14,087 nt of DNA from positions 1 through 14,087 of the forward strand of contig DASTQL010000212.1 in NCBI GenBank assembly GCA_035761805.1, written 5' to 3'. Positions 8,854-14,087 of this stretch are shown in pieces (within the stretch, counting starts at the first letter, position 1; the number at the start of each line of letters is the position of its first letter). Source of the stretch: DASTQL01 sp035761805. Lineage in GTDB: Bacteria > Actinomycetota > Actinomycetes > Jiangellales > Jiangellaceae. The notes under the pieces are model-generated. The model had not been told where the DNA came from. It ran no database searches and saw nothing but the letters and a program-made list of their open reading frames with translations. Position numbers and translations under genes: made by a program.

Positions 8854-9816
8854 CTAGCCCTTGCGCTTCTCGACCTCGGTGATGAGCGCCGGCAGCACCG
8901 CGTGGGCGTCGCCGACCACCCCGAGGTCGGCGATGCCGAAGATGGGCGCCTTGGGGTCCTTGTTGATCGCCACGATGGTGCGCGAGCCCTGCATGCCGGC
9001 CCGGTGCTGGATGGCGCCCGAGATTCCGCTCGCGAGGTAGAGCTGTGGCGCGACGGTCTTGCCCGTCTGGCCGATCTGGAAGTCGTGGCCGTACCAGCCG
9101 AGGTCGGTCGCTGCTCGGGAGGCGGCGACCGCCCCGCCGAGTGCGTCCGCGAGCCGCTCGAGCATCCCGAACGCCTCCGCGGAACCCATGCCGCGGCCAC
9201 CGGCGACGACGACCGCCGCGTCCGCGAGGTCGGGCCGACCGGTTCCGGTCTTGGGCGTCCGGCCGACCACACGCGCCCCGCGGGCCGCATCGGTGAGCTG
9301 GACGGGGAGTGCCTCCACGGCGGGCTGGGTGGGCGCTGCCTCCGGGCTCACGGCGTTGGGTCGGACCGTGATGACCGGCGTCCCGCGGACCACCTGGCTC
9401 TGCGCCGTCCAGCTGCCCGAGAAGACCGACTGGGTGACGAGTGGCCCGCCGTCCCCGGCTGTCACGTCGATCGCGTCGGTGACGATCCCCGACTCCAGCC
9501 GTACGGCGGTGCGCGCGGCCACCTCGGTGCCCTCCGGCCCCGACGTCACCAGGACGGCCGCCGGCGCGGCGTGCCGGACCGCGGTGACGAGCACGTCGGC
9601 CTTGGGGGCGACGAGGTACTCCTCGAGCTCCGGGTCGTCGGCGACGTAGACCCGCGTAGCCCCGTACTCTCCCAGCAGGGCGGTGGTCGCGTCGTCGACG
9701 GCGCCGCAGACGAGCGCTGCCGGATCGCCGAGCCGGCGGGCGAGGGTGAGCAGCTCCAGGGTGGCCTTGCGGACCACGCCGTCGCTGCGTTCGACCAGGA
9801 CCAGGACCTCGGCCAC
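8854..9816 (-). CDS. etfA: Electron transfer flavoprotein, alpha subunit
   Basis: Larger subunit of the ETF heterodimer, 320 aa, the normal family length. It carries the redox FAD that accepts electrons from acyl-CoA dehydrogenases. The N-terminal Rossmann-like domain opens with AEVLVLVERSDG. The C-terminal FAD domain shows GGRGMGS at 206-212, the ATDLGWYGHDFQIGQTGK stretch, SGISGAIQH at 263-271, and INKDPKAPIF, all typical of EtfA. The start is GTG 9816, fixed by AAGGAG at 9824-9829; no in-frame ATG lies nearby. It ends with TAG, 33 nt before etfD. The order etfB-etfA is the usual one; having the membrane acceptor and a dehydrogenase in the same operon is less common. Confidence 0.97.
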   Translation of the reverse strand: MAEVLVLVERSDGVVRKATLELLTLARRLGDPAALVCGAVDDATTALLGEYGATRVYVADDPELEEYLVAPKADVLVTAVRHAAPAAVLVTSGPEGTEVAARTAVRLESGIVTDAIDVTAGDGGPLVTQSVFSGSWTAQSQVVRGTPVITVRPNAVSPEAAPTQPAVEALPVQLTDAARGARVVGRTPKTGTGRPDLADAAVVVAGGRGMGSAEAFGMLERLADALGGAVAASRAATDLGWYGHDFQIGQTGKTVAPQLYLASGISGAIQHRAGMQGSRTIVAINKDPKAPIFGIADLGVVGDAHAVLPALITEVEKRKG

Positions 9817-9823
9817 GGCGGTT

Positions 9824-9829
9824 CTCCTT
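9824..9829 (-). promoter_or_regulatory. Ribosome binding site deciding the GTG start of etfA
   Basis: AAGGAG on the minus strand lies 7 nt before GTG 9816, in the 33-nt gap after etfB. Its strength and spacing settle the non-ATG start. Confidence 0.8.
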
Positions 9830-9849
9830 CGTACGGGCGGTGCTTGCGG

Positions 9850-10629
9850 TCAGAGCAGCTTCTGGGCGACGAGGAAGTCAGCGACGCGCACGGCGGCGTC
9901 CCCCTCGTCGATGACGACGGTGCCGGCCTGGCGCGGGGGCTGCGGGGCCACCGCACGGACGGCGGTGGCGGCGCCGGCCACGCCGACCGACGCGGGATCC
10001 ACCCCGAGGTCGGCCAGCGTCCACGTGGTGACCGGCTTCCTCTTGCCGGCCATGATCGCCTTGAAGGACGGGTACCGGGCCTCGCCGGTCTGGTCGGTCA
10101 CCGAGACGACCGCGGGCAGGGAGGCCCGCACCTCTTCGGTGGCGGTCTCCCCGTCACGCCGGATCGTGACGCCGTCGTCGGTCACGGTCAGGGCGCCGGC
10201 GAAGGTCAGCTGCGGTACGCCGAGGCGGTCGGCCAGCATCGCCGGGACGACCGACATCTCCGCGTCGGTGGACGCCATGCCGCTCAGGACGAGGTCGAAG
10301 CCGATCCGCTCGACCGCATGCGCGAGCACGAGCGAGGTGCCGAGGGCGTCGGAGCCGTGCAGTGCCTCGTCGCTGATGTGCACGGCCCCGTCGCCGCCCA
10401 TGGCCAGGGCCTTGCGGAGCGCCTCGACGGCCCGGGCGGGGCCCATGGTCAGGTACGTGATCGTGGCGGGCAGCCCCTTCTCGACCAGCGAGACGGCCTG
10501 CTCCACGGCGTACTCGTCCAGCTCGGAGAGCCGGCCCTCCACACCGGTCCGGTCGAGCGTGTGGTCGTCGGCGTACCGCCAGGCGGCCGTGGGTTCGGGG
10601 ACGTGCTTCACCAGCACCACGATCTTCAT
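9850..10629 (-). CDS. etfB: Electron transfer flavoprotein, beta subunit
   Basis: Smaller ETF subunit (FixA family), 259 aa, close to the family norm. It begins MKIVVLVKHVPEP, the standard EtfB opening. The segment from S116, SGMASTDAEMSVVPAMLA, is the family signature region that binds AMP and packs against EtfA. DQTGEARYPSFKAIMAGKRKPV near the middle is the conserved segment that in other ETFs includes the recognition loop docking onto acyl-CoA dehydrogenases. The start is ATG 10629 with a moderate GAGGG (10632-10636) before it. It is the first gene of the minus-strand operon, so the operon promoter should lie in 10630-10876. A DNA repair or nitrogen-fixation role (FixA) is unlikely given the neighbouring dehydrogenase. 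Confidence 0.97.
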   Translation of the reverse strand: MKIVVLVKHVPEPTAAWRYADDHTLDRTGVEGRLSELDEYAVEQAVSLVEKGLPATITYLTMGPARAVEALRKALAMGGDGAVHISDEALHGSDALGTSLVLAHAVERIGFDLVLSGMASTDAEMSVVPAMLADRLGVPQLTFAGALTVTDDGVTIRRDGETATEEVRASLPAVVSVTDQTGEARYPSFKAIMAGKRKPVTTWTLADLGVDPASVGVAGAATAVRAVAPQPPRQAGTVVIDEGDAAVRVADFLVAQKLL

Positions 10630-10742
10630 GGGCCCTCACTCGTCTCGTCTCGCCACGTACTGCCGCTTGGCAACGACGCTACGGGAACGCATCGGACGCG
10701 GACAGACGCCGAAGGGCCCGGCAGGGTCCGGACCTTCGGTCC

Positions 10743-10756
10743 TTACTCGTCGGTAA
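10743..10756. promoter_or_regulatory. Candidate repressor operator, TTAC-N6-GTAA
   Basis: TTACTCGTCGGTAA has complementary outer arms TTAC and GTAA around a 6-bp centre. Short palindromes of this size are typical of TetR-family operators, which often control acyl-CoA metabolism in actinobacteria. It lies about 114 bp upstream of the etfB start and 121 bp upstream of the SHOCT gene. No regulator gene is in the window, so the assignment is inference. Confidence 0.35.
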
Positions 10757-10831
10757 CCAGCGGCCGACTCACCGTGCGCCAGGTCACCCGCTCGGGGTGG
10801 CGCCAGGTCCAGCGCCGATCACTACGCTGCC

Positions 10832-10849
10832 GCCAACGGCCCCGTTGGC
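10832..10849. repeat. Perfect 8-bp inverted repeat ahead of the SHOCT gene
   Basis: GCCAACGG, 2-bp spacer CC, CCGTTGGC. The right arm ends 27 bp before ATG 10877. As DNA it looks like an operator; as RNA it could form a 7-bp stem with a GCCC loop just upstream of the ribosome binding site. Sequence alone does not separate these. Confidence 0.6.
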
Positions 10850-10876
10850 AGGGCCCCGCAGGAGAGCGAGACCTCG

Positions 10877-11257
10877 ATGTCGTTCGGTGACGTGCTGTGG
10901 TTCATCATCATCAGCTTCCTGTTCGTCGCCTACCTCATGGTGCTGTTCACGATCCTCGGCGACCTCTTCCGGGACCGGGAGACCAGCGGGTGGGTCAAGG
11001 CGATCTGGGTGATCGCGCTGATCTTCGTGCCCTTCCTGACCGCGCTGATCTACCTGATCGCGCGAGGCGGCAGCATGGCCGAGCGGCAGGCCAAGCAGAT
11101 GGAGGAGATCAAGGCCGCCCAGGACTCCTACATCAAGCAGGTCGCCGGCTCCGGCAGCTCGCCGGCCGACCAGATCGCGCAGGCGAAGGCCCTGCTGGAC
11201 TCCGGTTCGATCACCCAGGCCGAGTTCGACGCCCTCAAGGCCAAGGCGCTGTCCTGA
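10877..11257 (+). CDS. Small two-helix membrane protein with C-terminal SHOCT domain (126 aa)
   Basis: Function unknown. Two hydrophobic helices at about 5-29 and 40-63 form a PLDc_N-like membrane hairpin; the second reads IWVIALIFVPFLTALIYLIARG and ends with the common Tyr-Leu-Ile-Ala-Arg-Gly boundary. A charged, helical linker (about 66-90, with ERQAKQMEEIKAAQ) leads to a SHOCT domain at about 97-125, recognised by the LLDSGSITQAEFDALKAKAL pattern. Such proteins are frequent in actinobacteria. SHOCT is a short helical module thought to mediate oligomerisation or binding, usually at the end of membrane or envelope proteins. The ATG is preceded by AGGAG (10860-10864), at a slightly long 12-nt spacing. 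It is transcribed away from the etf operon and appears monocistronic, closed by a hairpin at 11311-11334. Confidence 0.92.
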   Translation: MSFGDVLWFIIISFLFVAYLMVLFTILGDLFRDRETSGWVKAIWVIALIFVPFLTALIYLIARGGSMAERQAKQMEEIKAAQDSYIKQVAGSGSSPADQIAQAKALLDSGSITQAEFDALKAKALS

Positions 11258-11310
11258 CCCTCCCCACGACCTAGGCCCGAACGACCACGTTCACCACCCT
11301 GGCGGTGTCA

Positions 11311-11334
11311 TCACGAGGCGTTGGGGCCTCGTGA
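11311..11334 (+). terminator. Hairpin terminator after the SHOCT gene
   Basis: TCACGAGGC, 6-nt loop GTTGGG, GCCTCGTGA: a perfect 9-bp stem beginning 54 nt after the stop codon. There is no T-run after it, which is common for terminators in high-GC actinobacteria. It could act in both directions. Confidence 0.7.
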
Positions 11335-11899
11335 AGGCCCGAGCAGCCTGGTGGTGGGCCAGGGCTGGCCCACATGAGCACCACGGACCCGGTCGGCGGA
11401 GAGCGGGTGGCCGCCTGGGCGAACTCGCGGGCGGGCACGCCCAAGGGCTGGCCGACCGTCGACCGAAGGCGGGTTCGAGCCACGACGGCCGCGCACGCGG
11501 GTACCGGCCCGCGGCACGGCCTCGTCGATAGGGCCCACGCCGGCGCGGGCAATCGATCATGAGACGCTCGGCCGTGACCACCCGCGGACAGTCAGACGGC
11601 CCGGCAGGTGGGCGATGCGATCCCCAACAAGCTCCGGAGGCCATTTCTGGCAGCGCAAGGCGGTACGGCGGCAGGGTTGTAGGGCGAGTCGTGAGTAGTG
11701 TCACCCCGACCAGCGGTCAGGCTTCTTGGCGGCGCTGGCTGGTAACGTGATGGACGCGGCCCACCGACGGGTCGTCCGCGGCGCTGTGACGTGCCGTCGG
11801 TCCGAGCCCGGCCCTCAGGGTCCCGGAGCAGGAGAGGCACCTCGCCGCCCCCGCCGTCCAGGCGTGGCGGGCGGCCGCATGTCCGGAAGGAGAACCCTC

Positions 11900-11935
11900 G
11901 TGCACGAGGACGACTTCGGTCCCTGGGACGACTGA
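11900..11935 (+). CDS. Possible 11-residue small ORF with strong ribosome binding site
   Basis: GTG at 11900 opens an 11-codon frame, VHEDDFGPWDD, ending at TGA 11933-11935. It follows AAGGAG (11887-11892) at an ideal 7-nt spacing, better than most sites in this window. The peptide is very acidic, with Phe, Pro and Trp. The same frame is open further upstream, and an ATG at 11879 would give 18 residues, but that choice would place the ribosome site inside the gene. A hairpin follows 31 nt downstream. It may be a leader peptide or small protein, or the chance tail of a lost gene. No family is recognised. Confidence 0.3.
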   Translation: MHEDDFGPWDD

Positions 11936-11966
11936 CCCCACGGAACCGACACCCAGCGCCCCTGGC

Positions 11967-11984
11967 CCCCCGTGGTGCCGGGGG
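11967..11984 (+). terminator. GC-rich hairpin downstream of the small ORF
   Basis: CCCCCG, loop TGGTGC, CGGGGG: a perfect 6-bp GC stem 31 nt after the small ORF stop. It could be a terminator or attenuator. There is no T-tract, and in such GC-rich DNA a stem of this size can arise by chance. Confidence 0.35.
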
Positions 11985-12278
11985 CGCGCCGCGTCCCGGA
12001 CGATCCGGGGCGTGGACCCCGACGAGGTCCCGCTCGCGCTGGCTCGCTCGGCGTATCCGCGGCATGGGCTCCGTGGCGCATCCCCGTCATCCTCTCGCGC
12101 ATGCTTCGAGTTGGCCTCGCCTCTGCGGGTGGACGGTCTGGAAACCGTGGGCTTCCTGGACGTCACCGGCGATGAAGTACCCGGTGCGCCTGTCAACGGC
12201 GAGTTCGGCACCCTCGCGATTCCGGTCACAAGGATCGGTACGCCGTCAAGCCGGGCATGGCTCCGTTCGTCGTGTGAC

Positions 12279-12298
12279 GAGGCGAGAGATCTTGCCTC
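12279..12298. repeat. Imperfect 20-bp inverted repeat upstream of the caspase gene
   Basis: GAGGCGAGAGATCTTGCCTC is symmetric at 16 of 20 positions. As RNA it folds into an 8-bp stem (one G-U pair) with an AGAU loop. It ends 42 nt before ATG 12341, in the expected promoter/leader position, so it may be an operator or a leader hairpin for the caspase gene. Confidence 0.45.
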
Positions 12299-12340
12299 CG
12301 TCCGGCGACCGGCGGATGGTGGGTGCGGGGGTGCAGATCG

Positions 12341-14071
12341 ATGCCCGGTACGCGTGCGGCCCTGGTCGTGGCCAACGAGACATATCGGCACGCCGATCTT
12401 GCTGAGCTGGCGGCGCCGCGCGCCGACGCGAGGCTGCTCGCTGACCTGCTCGCCGATCCGTCCGTGGGTTCCTTCGACGTCCAGGTCCACCACGACCTGG
12501 CCGCGCAGGAGATGCGGGTGGCCCTGGAGGCGTTCCTCGCCGACCGGCGGCCCGACGACCTAGCCGTCCTCTACTTCTCCGGCCACGGCATCAAGGCGCT
12601 CTCCGGTGCTCTGCACCTCGCGGCAGTGGACACCGATCCACGCCTGCTCGCGGCTACCTCGCTGCGCTGCGACTTCGTGCAGGGACTCATGGCGGACAGC
12701 CGCGCCCGGCGGATCGCCCTCTTCCTCGACTGCTGTTACGGCGGGGCCTTCGTCCACGGCATGACCGTCAAGTCAGGGCGCGAGGTCCACGTGCGGGACA
12801 CGTTCGCCGACCTCGACGACGTGGACGACGGCCGGGGACGCGTGATCATCACGGCGTCGACCGCTACGCAGTTCGCGTTCGAGGACGGGCACCTCCGCCA
12901 GGGCGACGTACCGGCGCCGTCGCGCTTCACCCGCGCCGTCGTGGCCGGTCTGGCCGACCCGGCGACCGACCGCAACAACGACGGGTGGATCGGCCTGCAC
13001 GAGCTCTTCCTCCACGTCGAGGACTCCATGCGGCGGGCGGGTGACGAGCAGAGGCCGCAGATGTGGGCGCTCGGGGCACAAGGGGACATCCGGCTCGCGC
13101 GAAGCCCGGGAGGGATGTCCGGAGGCGCGTCGGAGGCGCAGCGGCTGGACGACGTGGAGGCGCTCCGCCTCCGGCTCCGCGACGACGAGGTACGACGCGC
13201 CGTCGACGCGTACGTGGAGCTACAGGGCTTGACCGACCACGCCGCGACGGCCGTCGCCGAGGCCGCCGTCCACGCCCTGGCGGACGCGAGCCTCGTCCTC
13301 GTCCCCGAGGAGCTCGACCTGGGGATGGTCCCGTCCGGGATCTGGACCGCGCCACGTCACGTCTCCGTCAGCGGGCTCCCGCTCGCGCGCATGCTGGCGG
13401 TCGAGACGTCGGACCCCTGGCTGTACGCCGAGCGGGAGGGCGACGTCATCCGCGTCCGTGCCGTCCCGCCGGCGCCGGGTCGCCACGAGGGGCACGTGCG
13501 GTTGACCAGCCCTGTCCAGGAGCGGCGCGTGCGGGTCGTCGTCGCGGCGCCCTCGGTGCCTAAGTCCGCTGAGGACGACGAGTCACGGGCGGACGCGCCT
13601 CGCCCGCACGCCCCGCCGTGGGCGGAGATCGGCCTACGGGTGCTCGCGCGGGTGGTTGACCTCATGATCTTCTTCGTGGGCTTCGGCGTGGTCGTCACGC
13701 TCACCGAGTCGGGGGCGCCGGCGGCCGAGCCGGATGGCTCGACGGAGCTCACCCCGGCCGAGTGGGCGGGTCTGCTGGCGCTCGTCGCCGTTTACGGCGT
13801 GTACGAGATCGCGTGCGTGGCTCGCTGGGGGCAGACCCTCGGCAAGAAGCTGGCACACGTCCGCGTGGTGTCGGCCACCACGCTGCGCCCACCCGGGCTG
13901 GGGCGGGCGACGATGCGTTGGTTCGTCCAGCTGCTCGCCTGGGCCACCTGCATCGGCGCTCCGATCCTCTACCTGAGCCCGTTGTGGGATCCGGCACGCC
14001 GCGGGCGGGGGTGGCACGACCTCTCCGCCGGGACCGTAGTCGTCGCGGCGGATCGGTCGGCCACTCCCTGA
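12341..14071 (+). CDS. Caspase-like protease fused to beta-sandwich and RDD membrane domain (576 aa)
   Basis: Predicted cysteine protease anchored in the membrane. The caspase-fold domain (about 6-245) resembles the EACC1-associated type of actinobacteria. H82 lies in YFSGHG and C132 in LFLDCCYGG. D130, two residues before the nucleophile, matches the metacaspase S1 aspartate and suggests cleavage after Arg/Lys. A canonical EF-hand loop sits at 210-221 (DRNNDGWIGLHE), so calcium may switch activity. A charged helical stretch (about 265-315), a likely beta-sandwich (about 318-404), and an acidic/proline linker follow. The RDD-type domain has R437/D440 (ARVVD), three hydrophobic segments near 441-458, 475-492 and 527-550, and the closing HDLSAGTVVV (H559-D560). 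Start: ATG 12341; GTG 12323 in frame would add six unremarkable residues. The ribosome site is weak (GGGGG near 12327). It is not in an operon with anything visible. The role is inferred to be regulated cell death or stress/phage response. Confidence 0.93.
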   Translation: MPGTRAALVVANETYRHADLAELAAPRADARLLADLLADPSVGSFDVQVHHDLAAQEMRVALEAFLADRRPDDLAVLYFSGHGIKALSGALHLAAVDTDPRLLAATSLRCDFVQGLMADSRARRIALFLDCCYGGAFVHGMTVKSGREVHVRDTFADLDDVDDGRGRVIITASTATQFAFEDGHLRQGDVPAPSRFTRAVVAGLADPATDRNNDGWIGLHELFLHVEDSMRRAGDEQRPQMWALGAQGDIRLARSPGGMSGGASEAQRLDDVEALRLRLRDDEVRRAVDAYVELQGLTDHAATAVAEAAVHALADASLVLVPEELDLGMVPSGIWTAPRHVSVSGLPLARMLAVETSDPWLYAEREGDVIRVRAVPPAPGRHEGHVRLTSPVQERRVRVVVAAPSVPKSAEDDESRADAPRPHAPPWAEIGLRVLARVVDLMIFFVGFGVVVTLTESGAPAAEPDGSTELTPAEWAGLLALVAVYGVYEIACVARWGQTLGKKLAHVRVVSATTLRPPGLGRATMRWFVQLLAWATCIGAPILYLSPLWDPARRGRGWHDLSAGTVVVAADRSATP

Positions 14072-14087
14072 CTGTCAATCGCTGCCC

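Larger units (their letters stand above)
10630..10876. promoter_or_regulatory. Divergent control region between etfB operon and SHOCT gene
   Basis: This 247-bp gap has no credible coding frame and must carry promoters in both directions, because the genes on either side are transcribed away from it. It holds the TTAC/GTAA pair at 10743-10756, an inverted repeat at 10832-10849, and a cluster of GGTCC/GGACC pentamers at 10725-10742, including the perfect palindrome GGTCCGGACC (10725-10734). I do not see unambiguous -35/-10 pairs on either strand. Confidence 0.6.
11258..12340. other. Roughly 1.1 kb intergenic region without a convincing ordinary gene
   Basis: No frame on either strand combines a good start, strong third-position GC and recognisable protein sequence. 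What can be seen: a terminator hairpin (11311-11334), a tiny ORF with an ideal ribosome binding site (11900-11935), a GC hairpin after it (11967-11984) and an inverted repeat close to the caspase gene (12279-12298). The part around 12100-12240 is less GC-biased at codon third positions than the flanking genes and may be an eroded coding remnant. I found no tRNA, insertion sequence ends or CRISPR repeats. Confidence 0.7.

Noticed and set aside
10711..10737. GAAGG...CCTTC hairpin read as a terminator
   Set aside because: It lies between divergent promoters with no gene ending there, and the stem has an internal bulge; more likely part of the palindromic control region.
8125..10890. 921-codon open frame on the plus strand
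   Set aside because: Antisense to etfD, etfA and etfB, all of which are clear family members with their own ribosome binding sites on the minus strand.
11471..11481. GGGTTCGAGCC, resembling a tRNA T-loop or a phage attachment core
   Set aside because: The flanking bases do not form the T-arm stem, and no acceptor, D or anticodon arms are found around it.
11717..12493. 258-codon open frame on the minus strand crossing into the caspase gene
   Set aside because: It overlaps the well-supported start of the caspase gene, has mixed third-position composition and shows no recognisable domain.
12012..12563. 183-codon plus-strand frame overlapping the caspase start
   Set aside because: Its second half is an out-of-frame reading of the caspase gene and its first half has weak codon bias; treated only as a possible remnant.

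Overview
The window comes from a high-GC actinobacterium. Codons strongly prefer G or C in the third position, two genes start with GTG behind clear Shine-Dalgarno sequences, and the gene content (EtfBA with an HdrD-like EtfD, a SHOCT-domain membrane protein, an EACC1-type caspase) fits Actinobacteria. A Nocardioides-like member of the Propionibacteriales is a reasonable guess, but the genus cannot be fixed from the sequence alone.

Left part (1-10629, all minus strand): a tight five-gene operon read from right to left. It contains etfB, etfA, a membrane-anchored Fe-S oxidoreductase (EtfD type), a long acyl-CoA dehydrogenase, and a very large PfaA-like ketosynthase/acyltransferase protein that runs off the left edge. 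Spacings are 33 nt, 33 nt, a 4-nt ATGA overlap, and 19 nt. The first four genes form a complete route for electrons: acyl-CoA to dehydrogenase FAD, to ETF, to EtfD, to the membrane quinone pool. Placing this directly ahead of an iterative, polyunsaturated-fatty-acid-synthase-like KS-AT-KS enzyme suggests one lipid pathway in which a flavin dehydrogenase acts on acyl chains that the synthase uses or makes. The synthase has two full ketosynthase triads and a malonyl-type acyltransferase but no acyl carrier protein in the visible 1643 residues. At the window edge it carries a second, diverged copy of part of its own second ketosynthase.

Middle (10630-12340): a 247-bp divergent control region holds an operator-like half-site pair and a perfect 8-bp inverted repeat. 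A small plus-strand gene follows for a two-helix SHOCT membrane protein, ending at a strong hairpin terminator. Then comes about 1.0 kb without a convincing ordinary gene. It contains an 11-codon ORF behind an ideal ribosome binding site, a GC hairpin, and another inverted repeat close to the next gene.

Right part (12341-14071, plus strand): a caspase-like protease with an intact His/Cys dyad and a textbook EF-hand loop, joined through a predicted beta-sandwich to a C-terminal RDD-type membrane domain. This is the best candidate in the window for a little-described system: a calcium-responsive, membrane-tethered bacterial caspase. The long open frames on the plus strand opposite the operon are antisense shadows and are not annotated.
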